The position numbers and the translations under genes are program-made. Below are positions 5,481 through 12,341 of a stretch of 23,564 bases of DNA, piece by piece (the stretch's first letter is position 1; every line of letters begins with the position of its first letter). This DNA is from HRBIN29 sp034431815 (GTDB lineage Bacteria; Chloroflexota; Dehalococcoidia; Tepidiformales; Tepidiformaceae), in contig DAOUCS010000139.1 in the NCBI GenBank assembly GCA_034431815.1, positions 1-23,564 of the forward strand, written 5' to 3'. A model generated the notes under the pieces. It was not told the DNA's origin, ran no database searches, and was given only the letters and a program-made list of their open reading frames with translations.

Positions 5481-7925
5481 ATGGCGAAGATCACGGTCAA
5501 CGGTCGAGTCATCGAAGCCCCCGACGGCGCCGTTCTCCTGGAAGTCCTCAAGGAGAACGGGTTTTATGTCTCGAGCCTGTGCTACATCCCAGGCCTGAAG
5601 CCGTACGCAGGCTGCCGCACCTGTCTCGTCGACGTCGAAGGGCCGCCGGGCCTGCAGTTGAGCTGCACCACCACCGTCCAGGACGGCATGGTCGTCCGCA
5701 CCGACACCGAGGAGATCCGGGCAGCGCGGAAAGCTGTGACCTCGCTCATCCTCGCGAACCATTCCGACCGCTGCCTCACGTGCCATCGCCGCGAGCACTG
5801 CCATCCGGGCGATATCTGCCTGCGCGACGACGTCGTCACGCACCGGTGCCTCACCTGCTCGAAGAACTACCGCTGCGAGCTCCAGGCCACGTGCGAAAAG
5901 GTGGAGATGGCCGGCTACGAGCCGTGGGTGGGCGAGGAGCGCTCGTGGTACACCACCGCACACCCCGAGGCCGACCGGGCGAACCCCTTCTTCGAGTTCG
6001 ACCCGCAGATGTGCATCATCTGCACCCGCTGCCAGCGGGCCTGCAACGAAATCCGGCACACGGGCGCCATCACGCTCAGCGGCAAAGGCTGGGACACCCG
6101 CATCGCCTTCGGGGCCGGCAGCCCGATCCACGAGAGCAACTGCGACTTCTGCGGCGCCTGCCTCGACGTCTGTCCGACCGCCGCCCTCATGGAACACCCC
6201 AACAAATGGGTGGCGAAGCCCGACCGCTGGACGACGACGACCTGCGACTCCTGCGCCATCGGCTGCAGCATCCGCCTGGGCACGAAAGATAGGCGCGGGG
6301 TCATCGTGCGGCCGGGCACGGCCAACCCGGTCTCCGGAAACCAGATCTGCGTCCGCGGCCGCTTCCACTACGCCTCGCTGAAGCCACGGGAGCGGCTCGG
6401 GCGTCATCTCGTCCGCCGCGGAGCACTCCTCGTTCCGACCAGCTTCGCCGACGCCGTGTCCGAAGCTGCTCGCCTCCTTCGGGAGGCGCGGCAGCGGGGT
6501 CGAGTCGCCGTGTTAGTCGGCGGGACGGCAACGAACGAAGAGGCCCTCCTGGCGCGAACCATCGCCCGGGAGGCCTTCGGGACCGAGGCGACGACCGCGC
6601 TCGCGCCCGTGCTCCGGGGGGTCGCGGAAGCTCTGGAGGCACGCTTCGGCACCGCCCGCATGGCCGGCAACCTCGAAGCGCTCGCGAGGGCGAAGACGGT
6701 GGTCGTCGTCCACGACGACATCGAGGAGAGCCACAACATCGCCAGTTTGCGGGCGAAGGACGCCGCGACGGCTGGCGCACGCCTCGTAGTCATCGGCGCC
6801 CTCCGCAGCGAGCTCTGCGACTTCGCGACCGCTTGGGTGCGGCCGGCACCGAACGAGGAAGGGTGGGCGGCAGCACGTCTGGCCGAGCTGCTGGCGAGCG
6901 GCTCGGAGGACGCTGTCTTCGCGGATGCCCTAGCAGCGCTCCGTGGGGCCGACCCGGATTCGACCATCGTGCTCGTCGCGCCGAACCCCGTGAGCCCTGC
7001 CAAGGCAGCCTCAATGACCGCCGGAGCCGCCAACCTGGCCATCGCCCTGTGCGGCGAACGCGCCTCGGAGCGGCTCGTCGTCCTGCCGCCGGAGGCGAAC
7101 GCGCACGGGCTCCTCGACCTGGGCCTGGCCGCGAACGAGCCGGATTGGAGCGGGCTCGCCGGGGTCCTCGTCTTCCGCGACGACCCGACGCTCATCGCGC
7201 CTGCCGCGGCCACCGCCCTGCGGCCGGAATGCACTGTGGTCGTCATCGACGGCGTGCTCCACGAAACCGCGAAGGCAGCCTCGGTGGTGATCGCCGAAGG
7301 CCGCGCCTACGCCGCTGAGGGCACGTACACCGCCGCCGATTTCCGCGTCCAGCGTCTGGCGCCTGCCGTCCGGCCCGAAGGCGAGGCGGTGCGCGGATTC
7401 GACGCCCTCCGTGCCGTCGCCGAGGCGCTCGACGTGGCGGTACCGGCCACACCCGAGGAGGCGCTCCTCCGCATCGCCGAGGAACGCCGCGACTACATCC
7501 CCGCCGCCGACCTGATCGTCGGCGAGGGCATCCGCCTCGACGTACCGCGGGCGCCGAAAGCCACCGCGATTCCGCTGGCAGGGCCTCCCACGGCCGCCGC
7601 GGGGGCGCTCCGGCTCATCAGCAGCCGCGACCTGTACACGGCGCTCGACGCGGCCGCGCTCCGGCACCCCGAGGCAGAGAAGCTCCACCGGTACGACCGG
7701 GTGCGGCTCGCTCCAGCGGAGATGGCGCGCCTGGCCGTGCGCGAGGGCGACATCGTCGAAGTGAGCGACGGCCTGGTCACCGTGACCGCGCCCGTGGCCC
7801 CCGACGAGCGGGTCCCCGAGGGCGCCGTTTACCTCTCTTCGCTCATGGCGGGCGGCGTCGCGGCGGCGTTCTTCGCCGCGTCGCCCGTGCCGACGGTGCG
7901 TGTCGGCGCTCCGGTCACGGCCTGA
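5481..7925 (+). CDS. nuoG: NuoG-like large Fe-S subunit with extra Cys motifs and a non-catalytic molybdopterin-type domain
   Basis: An 814-residue multi-cluster electron carrier. In order: a [2Fe-2S] ferredoxin domain (C34, C45, C48, C62); a His/Cys site of N5 type (H94, C98, C101, C107); a second Cys cluster motif (C123, C126, C132, C138, reading CLTCSKNYRC); and two [4Fe-4S] motifs (C178/181/184/188 and C221/224/227/231). Then comes an N7-like site at the head of the molybdopterin-oxidoreductase domain (C255, C258, C262, C290). The remaining 500 residues resemble the MopB fold and its C-terminal dinucleotide-binding barrel. The Cys or Sec that ligates molybdenum in formate dehydrogenases is missing: the expected region reads ATTALAPVLRG. 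This makes a NuoG-type electron conduit more likely than a dehydrogenase. The gene starts four bases after nuoI and ends before a strong palindrome. Confidence 0.85.
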   Translation: MAKITVNGRVIEAPDGAVLLEVLKENGFYVSSLCYIPGLKPYAGCRTCLVDVEGPPGLQLSCTTTVQDGMVVRTDTEEIRAARKAVTSLILANHSDRCLTCHRREHCHPGDICLRDDVVTHRCLTCSKNYRCELQATCEKVEMAGYEPWVGEERSWYTTAHPEADRANPFFEFDPQMCIICTRCQRACNEIRHTGAITLSGKGWDTRIAFGAGSPIHESNCDFCGACLDVCPTAALMEHPNKWVAKPDRWTTTTCDSCAIGCSIRLGTKDRRGVIVRPGTANPVSGNQICVRGRFHYASLKPRERLGRHLVRRGALLVPTSFADAVSEAARLLREARQRGRVAVLVGGTATNEEALLARTIAREAFGTEATTALAPVLRGVAEALEARFGTARMAGNLEALARAKTVVVVHDDIEESHNIASLRAKDAATAGARLVVIGALRSELCDFATAWVRPAPNEEGWAAARLAELLASGSEDAVFADALAALRGADPDSTIVLVAPNPVSPAKAASMTAGAANLAIALCGERASERLVVLPPEANAHGLLDLGLAANEPDWSGLAGVLVFRDDPTLIAPAAATALRPECTVVVIDGVLHETAKAASVVIAEGRAYAAEGTYTAADFRVQRLAPAVRPEGEAVRGFDALRAVAEALDVAVPATPEEALLRIAEERRDYIPAADLIVGEGIRLDVPRAPKATAIPLAGPPTAAAGALRLISSRDLYTALDAAALRHPEAEKLHRYDRVRLAPAEMARLAVREGDIVEVSDGLVTVTAPVAPDERVPEGAVYLSSLMAGGVAAAFFAASPVPTVRVGAPVTA

Positions 7926-7951
7926 GCACAGCGAGTGCGAAGACGACGATT

Positions 7952-7983
7952 CCGGAGGGGGCCCGTCGACGGGCCCCCTCCGG
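7952..7983. terminator. Perfect 32-bp GC palindrome, likely bidirectional terminator
   Basis: The 16-base half CCGGAGGGGGCCCGTC is followed at once by its exact reverse complement. It lies between the nuoG-like gene (plus, ends 7925) and a small minus-strand gene (ends 8024), where a shared terminator is expected. There is no T run on either side, so intrinsic termination would rely on the stem alone. Confidence 0.6.
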
Positions 7984-8023
7984 CGTTCGCGCGAGCCCCG
8001 CGCTGACGACGGGGGAGGAGTGC

Positions 8024-8230
8024 TCAGGCAGGGCGCCAGAGCGCCCGCCAGAGGAGCAGGAGCGCTGCCAGCGACAGCGCGGCGCCAGGGGAGGGATCGG
8101 CGGGAGAGGACGTTGGCAGGGCGCGGAGAGCTCGCATGCGGCTGGGGATGGTCGCCGCGGGGCGCTCGCGCTGGGCGTATCGCCCGGTGCGGACGTGGAC
8201 GGCGTTTTTCGGATCGAGCACGAGCGCCAT
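8024..8230 (-). CDS. Small predicted membrane protein, 68 residues
   Basis: The start ATG at 8230 is preceded on the minus strand by a textbook GGAGGT with 8 bases of spacing, the main reason to believe this short gene. The frame stays open further upstream, but that stretch has no such signal. The product has a basic, polar N-terminal half (residues 1-45, about 8 Arg/Lys) and a hydrophobic C-terminal segment, ALSLAALLLLWRALW, long enough for one tail-anchored helix. It lies downstream of and in the same direction as the LLM oxidoreductase, 99 bases from its stop, so the two could be co-transcribed. No family is recognised and no function is proposed. Confidence 0.5.
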   Translation of the reverse strand: MALVLDPKNAVHVRTGRYAQRERPAATIPSRMRALRALPTSSPADPSPGAALSLAALLLLWRALWRPA

Positions 8231-8329
8231 GGGCGACCACCTCCATCTGGAAGTTCGGCCGCCTTCGGCCACGGGGCGCAACGGCTCTGTAAAATCCGCG
8301 GCAAATCTCCGAGCCAGCCGCCGGAACCG

Positions 8330-9370
8330 TCAGGCGCCTGCCCGTGCGCCTGCGAGGTCCGCCAGGAGGGTGAGAACGCGCGGGTCGCGCGTGCCGACGA
8401 GGAGCGTCCCGACGCCGGCATCCTCCCAAGCCCGGAAGCGCTCCCGAATGCGGGCCTCGGGGCCGACGAGCGAGAGTTCGTCGGCGAGCTCGTCGGGCAC
8501 GGCGGCTTCCGCCTCGGCTTTGCGCCCGGCCAGGTACAGCTCCTGGATACGCGCCGCCGCCTCGCCGTAGCCGTACCGGTGCATCAGCTCGTTGTAGAAG
8601 TTCTTCTGGCGAGCGCCCATGCCGCCGACGTAGAGGGCGATCCCCGGCTTCACGGCAGCCAGACCGGCCTTCACGTCGTCGGTGAGGATGACCGTGCAGC
8701 CGGCGACGATATCGAAATCCTTCCACGACTTGCCGTTGCCCGCCCGCGCGAAGCCGGCTTCCAGGTCGGCCCGGAAAACGTCCATCCGGTAGGGGGAGAA
8801 GAAGGCAGGAATCCAGCCGTCGGCGATCTCGGCCGTGAGGCGGACGTTTTTGGGGCCGAGGGTCGCTAGGTAGACGGGCAGCTGCCACCCGTGGAGGATG
8901 CTCTTGAGCGGCTTGCCGAGCCCGGTCGCGCCCGGGCCGGTGTAGGGAATGTCGTACTCCTTGCCGTGGAACTCGAGCGGCGCCTCCCGCGCCCAGATGC
9001 GGCGCAGGATGGTGACGTATTCGCGAAGGCGGGTGCCGGGATGGCCGTACGGCACCCCATGCCAGCCCTCGACCACCTGCGGGCCCGAAAGCCCTAGGCC
9101 AACGATGACCCGGCCGCCGCTCAGGGCGTCGAGGGTCATCGCCGTCATCGCCGTCATCGCGGGCGTTCGGGCTGGGATTTGCATGATGCCAGTGGCGAGC
9201 TTGATCCGCTTCGTGAGCGCGGCGAGGTAGGCGAGCGGCGTGACGGCATCCGAACCGTACGCTTCCGCCGTCCAGACGGAGTCCCATCCGAGCCGTTCCG
9301 CTTCGAGGACGAGGTCGACGGGCAGTTCGAGGCGCGCGCCGGAGTAGCCGAGGTTAAGGCCGAGCTTCAT
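8330..9370 (-). CDS. LLM-class F420-dependent oxidoreductase (Rv3520c-like)
   Basis: The 346-residue protein has the luciferase-like TIM-barrel pattern: MKLGLNLGY at the N-terminus, the helix AERLGWDSVWTAEAYGSDA at residues 24-42, then RIKLATGI, RTPAMTAMTAMTLDALSGGR and VIVGLGLSGPQVVEGWHG. These blocks match the actinobacterial and Chloroflexota F420-dependent group exemplified by Rv3520c, which transfers hydride between F420H2 and an unknown substrate. ATG at 9370 has a GGGAGGC ribosome binding site; the open frame continues far upstream without conserved sequence. The gene stands alone with a possible -10 box at 9403-9408. No F420 biosynthesis gene is present nearby, so cofactor choice (F420 versus FMN) rests on family resemblance only. 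Confidence 0.88.
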   Translation of the reverse strand: MKLGLNLGYSGARLELPVDLVLEAERLGWDSVWTAEAYGSDAVTPLAYLAALTKRIKLATGIMQIPARTPAMTAMTAMTLDALSGGRVIVGLGLSGPQVVEGWHGVPYGHPGTRLREYVTILRRIWAREAPLEFHGKEYDIPYTGPGATGLGKPLKSILHGWQLPVYLATLGPKNVRLTAEIADGWIPAFFSPYRMDVFRADLEAGFARAGNGKSWKDFDIVAGCTVILTDDVKAGLAAVKPGIALYVGGMGARQKNFYNELMHRYGYGEAAARIQELYLAGRKAEAEAAVPDELADELSLVGPEARIRERFRAWEDAGVGTLLVGTRDPRVLTLLADLAGARAGA

Positions 9371-9402
9371 GGACGCCTCCCGAGAGAAGTAGACGAGAAC
9401 GG

Positions 9403-9408
9403 AGTGTA
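9403..9408 (-). promoter_or_regulatory. Possible -10 box (TACACT) of the LLM oxidoreductase
   Basis: On the minus strand TACACT lies 32 bases before ATG at 9370, which would give a leader of about 26 bases containing the ribosome binding site. No convincing -35 was found, so confidence is low. Confidence 0.35.
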
Positions 9409-9631
9409 CCGCGTTTTGCGCCGGGGCCGGCGGCCGGCACAGACGGAACGTCGCCCGCGCCCGAGAGCGTGCCGCCCGCAGCGCGCCGCTTCGGCGTCGA
9501 GCACCGGGGGATCGGCGAGCACTCCGCGTGTGGCCTGCTGACACCGCAGGGCATCGACGGCCTCCGGGTCGGCGCTGCACGCTCGGCAGCAGGACCGCTC
9601 GCGGACCAGCGCAGCGGAAGGCGCGCCAGGA

Positions 9632-9660
9632 GGCGCCCGGCCGGCAGGGATCCGGGCGCC
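9632..9660. other. Perfect 9-bp inverted repeat upstream of cydA
   Basis: GGCGCCCGG at 9632-9640 and its exact complement CCGGGCGCC at 9652-9660 enclose an 11-base loop. No T run follows. It lies about 95 bases before the cydA start and just upstream of two GCATCGAC repeats, so it may be an operator, an attenuator-like hairpin or a chance product of high GC. Confidence 0.35.
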
Positions 9661-9698
9661 GCATCGACGGTTTCGATTCGTGCATCGACATCGCCCCG

Positions 9699-9727
9699 TC
9701 GCAAGAGCCATGGCGTTCGGACATACT
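9699..9727 (+). promoter_or_regulatory. Possible cydA promoter
   Basis: CATACT at 9722-9727 has five of six -10 consensus bases and lies 17 bases after TCGCAA, a weak -35. The leader would be about 22 bases and contain the GGGGAGG ribosome binding site at 9745-9751. Confidence 0.4.
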
Positions 9728-9756
9728 GACGATGCACGCCGGTCGGGGAGGCGTCG

Positions 9757-11106
9757 ATGGAGTGGGATACGCTGCTCTCGGCGCGAGCCCTCATGGGGCT
9801 CTCGCTCGTCTTCCACACGTTCTTCACGCCGCTGGGGATCGGCCTCCCGCTGCTCCTCTTCTTGGTCGAGGGGCTTGGCCTGAAGACCGGACACCCGCGT
9901 TACCGCGAGCTCGCGCGGGCGTGGACGCCGATCGTGGGACTCCTCTTCGCGGTGGGAGCCGTTTCCGGGACCGTGCTGTCGTTCGAGCTGGGACTCCTGT
10001 GGCCGCGCTTCATGGAGTACGCGGGCGGGATCATCGGGATGCCCTTCTCGCTGGAGGGCTTCGCCTTCTTCACCGAGGCGATCTTCCTCGCGGTCTACAT
10101 CTACGGGTGGAACCGGCTGTCGCCGCTGGCGCACTGGCTGACCACCATCCCGCTGGTGGTGAGCTCCGCGTTGTCGGCCGTGTTCGTCATCTCGGCGAAC
10201 GCCTGGATGAACACCCCCGACGGGTTCCGGATGATCGACGGAGAGGTGGTGGACGTCGACCCATGGGACGCGATGTTCAATGCGGCCTGGCTGCACCAGG
10301 CGATCCACGGGACGCTGGCCTCGTACGTGGTCACCGGCTTCACCGTGGCGGCGGTGTACGCATGGCTCATCTGGCGGAAAGTGCCGGCGGTACACCCGAA
10401 GCTGGGGTTGCAGGTAGGGATGGCACTGGCAGCTGTCTCTATCCCGCTGCAGATCGTGGCGGGGGACTTCGCCGCGCGACGGGTAGCGGAACTGCAGCCG
10501 GTGAAGTTCGCGGCGATGGAGGGGCAATACGAGACGGAGCGCGGGGCGCCCCTACGCATCGGCGGAATCCCGATGGACGGGGAGACACGATTCGCCGTCG
10601 AGATCCCGAAGCTCCTCAGCTACCTCGGTTACCGCGATCTCGATGCTGTGGTGCTTGGCCTCAACGATGTGCCAGCGGACGAGCGGCCGAACGAGCTCCT
10701 CACCCACCTCTCATTCCAGGTCATGGTCGGCGGGGGCTTCGCGCTGCTCTTCCTGGCGGGCTGGTACTGGGTCGCGTGGTGGCGGCGCCGACGCGAGGCG
10801 TGGCTGCCTGGGAGGGCGCTCACGTGGGCGCTGATGGCCGGGGGCTTCGTCTCGTTCGCAGCGCTGCAGACCGGGTGGTTCGTGACCGAATTCGGGCGCC
10901 AGCCGTGGGTCGTGTACGGCTACCTGCGGACGGGTGAGGGGGTGACGGAGCAGGACGGCATCCTGGGGTTCCTCATCCTGTTCACGGCGCTGTACATCGT
11001 GATTTCGATTGCGCTGGTGACGGCGCTGCTGCGCTGGCCGCACAAGGGCCCGAAACCCGAACCGGCGGCCGTCCCGGCAGAAAGCGGGGTGCCGGGTGTC
11101 GCCTGA
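9757..11106 (+). CDS. cydA: Cytochrome bd-type quinol oxidase subunit I (short Q-loop)
   Basis: This membrane subunit binds haems b558, b595 and d and oxidises quinol with reduction of O2 to water. At 449 residues with about nine hydrophobic helices it is shorter than E. coli CydA (about 520), as expected for the short-Q-loop or CioA-like branch. Residues equivalent to known ligands are visible: H20 (haem b595), H184 in AIHGTLASY and M323 in FQVMVGGG (haem b558). E100 and E107 belong to the proton path, and K250 and E255 in QPVKFAAMEG to the quinol loop. The signature GRQPW is at 380-384. ATG at 9757 has GGGGAGG six bases upstream. It overlaps cydB by 11 bases. The cydCD assembly transporter is not nearby. 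Confidence 0.96.
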   Translation: MEWDTLLSARALMGLSLVFHTFFTPLGIGLPLLLFLVEGLGLKTGHPRYRELARAWTPIVGLLFAVGAVSGTVLSFELGLLWPRFMEYAGGIIGMPFSLEGFAFFTEAIFLAVYIYGWNRLSPLAHWLTTIPLVVSSALSAVFVISANAWMNTPDGFRMIDGEVVDVDPWDAMFNAAWLHQAIHGTLASYVVTGFTVAAVYAWLIWRKVPAVHPKLGLQVGMALAAVSIPLQIVAGDFAARRVAELQPVKFAAMEGQYETERGAPLRIGGIPMDGETRFAVEIPKLLSYLGYRDLDAVVLGLNDVPADERPNELLTHLSFQVMVGGGFALLFLAGWYWVAWWRRRREAWLPGRALTWALMAGGFVSFAALQTGWFVTEFGRQPWVVYGYLRTGEGVTEQDGILGFLILFTALYIVISIALVTALLRWPHKGPKPEPAAVPAESGVPGVA

Positions 11107-12109
11107 GCTGGCGGCCGCCGGGATCGCTCTGGCGGCGGTAACCCTCTACGCGGTATTCGGCGGAGCCGACTTCGGAGGCGGGATCTGGTCGCTCCTTGCC
11201 AGCGGACCCAGGAAAGACGAGCAGCGGCAAGCCCTGGAGCGGGCTATCGGGCCGGTGTGGGAGACGAACCACGTGTGGCTCATCCTGCTGGTGGTGACGC
11301 TCTTTACCGTTTTCCCGGCAGCGTACGCGGTGATTTTCGAGGCGCTGTACCTGCCGCTGTTCATCGCGCTGCTGGGGATCGTGGCGCGGGGGGCGGCGTT
11401 CGCCTTTCGGCACTACGGGCGGCGAGACTCGCGGCTGGCAGTGCAATCGCTTCGCTGGTTCTCATGGGCGAGCCTCGCCACGCCGTTCTTCTTCGGGACC
11501 GTGATCGGCACCGTGACGGCCGGCCACCTCGAGGTCGATGGAACGCGGGTCCTCTCGGGTCCGTTCGAAGGGTGGCTGCGGCCGTTCGCGCTCGTGTGCG
11601 GACTGATTGGGATGCTCATCTGCGCGTACCTCGCGGCCGCCTACATGGTGCCGCGAACGGAGGGCGCCCTGCAGGAGGACTTCCGTCGGCGGGCGATCGC
11701 GGCCTCGTTGGCGTTGGGCACGGCGACGACCCTCGCGATCCCGGTGGCGGGCGCCGACGCGGAGACCTTCGCCAGGCACCTCGACGATGGACAGGTGGTG
11801 GGCGCGATGGCGGTGACCGCGGTGCTGGGGCTGGGCGCGCTGTGGGCGCTGTGGGCCCGCCAGCACCGCCTTGCGCCGGCGCTGGCGGGCGCAACGGTGG
11901 CCGGGGTGGTGACCGCATGGGGACTCGCCCAGCATCCGTACCTTCTCGCCGATGCCCTTACGTACGAGGACGACGCAGCAGCACGCGTCACCGTCGTGTC
12001 GTTCCTCGTCGCGCTGCCGGCCGGAGCGCTCATCCTCGTCCCCTCGCTGCTGTTGCTCTACCTCACGTTCTCGCGCGAGAAGCTCGGGGGCGAGGACATC
12101 GCCCATTGA
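11096..12109 (+). CDS. cydB: Cytochrome bd-type quinol oxidase subunit II
   Basis: CydB is the haem-free partner of CydA and forms the second half of the bd oxidase in the membrane. The 337-residue protein has about eight to nine hydrophobic helices. The N-terminal signature YAVFGGADFGGGIW (residues 18-31) and the loop WETNHVWLILLVV (about 57-69) are family hallmarks. The GTG start at 11096 lies inside the end of cydA with an 11-base overlap, so the two are translationally coupled and made in equal amounts. The C-terminus is a short charged tail (SREKLGGEDIAH). A strong hairpin terminator follows at 12169-12200. No small CydX-type protein could be recognised after it. Confidence 0.94.
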   Translation: MSPELAAAGIALAAVTLYAVFGGADFGGGIWSLLASGPRKDEQRQALERAIGPVWETNHVWLILLVVTLFTVFPAAYAVIFEALYLPLFIALLGIVARGAAFAFRHYGRRDSRLAVQSLRWFSWASLATPFFFGTVIGTVTAGHLEVDGTRVLSGPFEGWLRPFALVCGLIGMLICAYLAAAYMVPRTEGALQEDFRRRAIAASLALGTATTLAIPVAGADAETFARHLDDGQVVGAMAVTAVLGLGALWALWARQHRLAPALAGATVAGVVTAWGLAQHPYLLADALTYEDDAAARVTVVSFLVALPAGALILVPSLLLLYLTFSREKLGGEDIAH

Positions 12110-12168
12110 GGCCAGCTCATGCAGGCGGGTGGCGAGGAGCTGTGGAATCGCGGGGCCGACGGACGCCG

Positions 12169-12200
12169 CGGGAGGGGCCCCGGCGTTGGGGCCCCTCCCG
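12169..12200. terminator. Strong intrinsic terminator after cydAB, shared with tRNA-Glu on the other strand
   Basis: A perfect 13-bp stem (CGGGAGGGGCCCC and its complement) encloses the 6-base loop GGCGTT. On the plus strand it is followed by a T-rich stretch (CTTGTTTGG). It lies between the convergent cydB and the minus-strand tRNA gene and can serve both. Confidence 0.8.
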
Positions 12201-12210
12201 GACTCTTGTT

Positions 12211-12287
12211 TGGTAGCGCATGCGGGATTCGAACCCGCGATCTCCGCCTTGAGAGGGCGGTGTCCTAGGCCGCTAGACGAATGCGCC
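12211..12287 (-). tRNA. tRNA-Glu (anticodon CTC)
   Basis: The 77-base gene folds as a full cloverleaf with encoded CCA. The acceptor arm GGCGCAT pairs with ATGCGCT. The anticodon arm CCGCC-CTCTCAA-GGCGG shows CTC, and the T arm is GCGGG-TTCGAAT-CCCGC. It decodes GAG. Two points are unusual: the first acceptor pair is G-U and the discriminator is A. It is 72/77 identical to the TTC isoacceptor at 13725-13801 on the opposite strand. Promoter elements at 12300-12329 lie upstream on the minus strand. Confidence 0.95.
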
Positions 12288-12299
12288 CCGTGGAGCTTC

Positions 12300-12329
12300 A
12301 GGATACCCCACGCCACCCCGAACCGGCAA
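12300..12329 (-). promoter_or_regulatory. Promoter of tRNA-Glu(CTC)
   Basis: On the minus strand TTGCCG (12324-12329) and TATCCT (12300-12305) are separated by 18 bases, and the -10 ends 12 bases before the mature tRNA. It overlaps, on opposite strands, the -10 box of the lipoprotein gene, so the two promoters may interfere. Confidence 0.6.
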
Positions 12330-12332
12330 AAT
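12327..12332 (+). promoter_or_regulatory. Possible -10 box (CAAAAT) of the lipoprotein gene
   Basis: CAAAAT ends 9 bases before GTG at 12342, with no ribosome binding site between them. If used, the transcript would have almost no leader. It shares bases with the -35 of the divergent tRNA promoter. Confidence 0.4.
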
Positions 12333-12341
12333 GCAGGCATC

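Larger units (their letters stand above)
9371..9756. other. Gene-free stretch between the LLM gene and cydA
   Basis: This 386-bp gap separates divergent genes. I see no supported coding frame. It holds a possible -10 for the LLM gene (9403-9408), a perfect 9-bp stem hairpin (9632-9660), three copies of GCATCGAC (9551, 9661, 9682) and a weak promoter before cydA (9699-9727). It could be a regulatory region for the bd oxidase or the remnant of a decayed gene. Confidence 0.5.

Noticed and set aside
3713..5551. A 612-residue minus-strand open frame
   Set aside because: It is antisense to the formyltransferase, zinc-ribbon and NuoI-like genes; no recognisable domain. A codon-bias shadow.
5481..7925. 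Annotation as a formate dehydrogenase alpha subunit
   Set aside because: The Cys or Sec that binds molybdenum is missing in the expected segment and the neighbour is NuoI-like, so a NuoG-type protein fits better.
7011..8329. A long minus-strand open frame running through the nuoG end and the palindrome
   Set aside because: It crosses a terminator and a real gene and shares no known motif; the LLM protein is in another frame.
9135..9161. Three tandem copies of a 9-base unit (GTCATCGCC) inside the LLM gene
   Set aside because: It encodes AMTAMTAMT, and I recall a similar Ala-Met-Thr repeat in the related F420 enzymes. It is likely a normal protein feature and not a contingency repeat.
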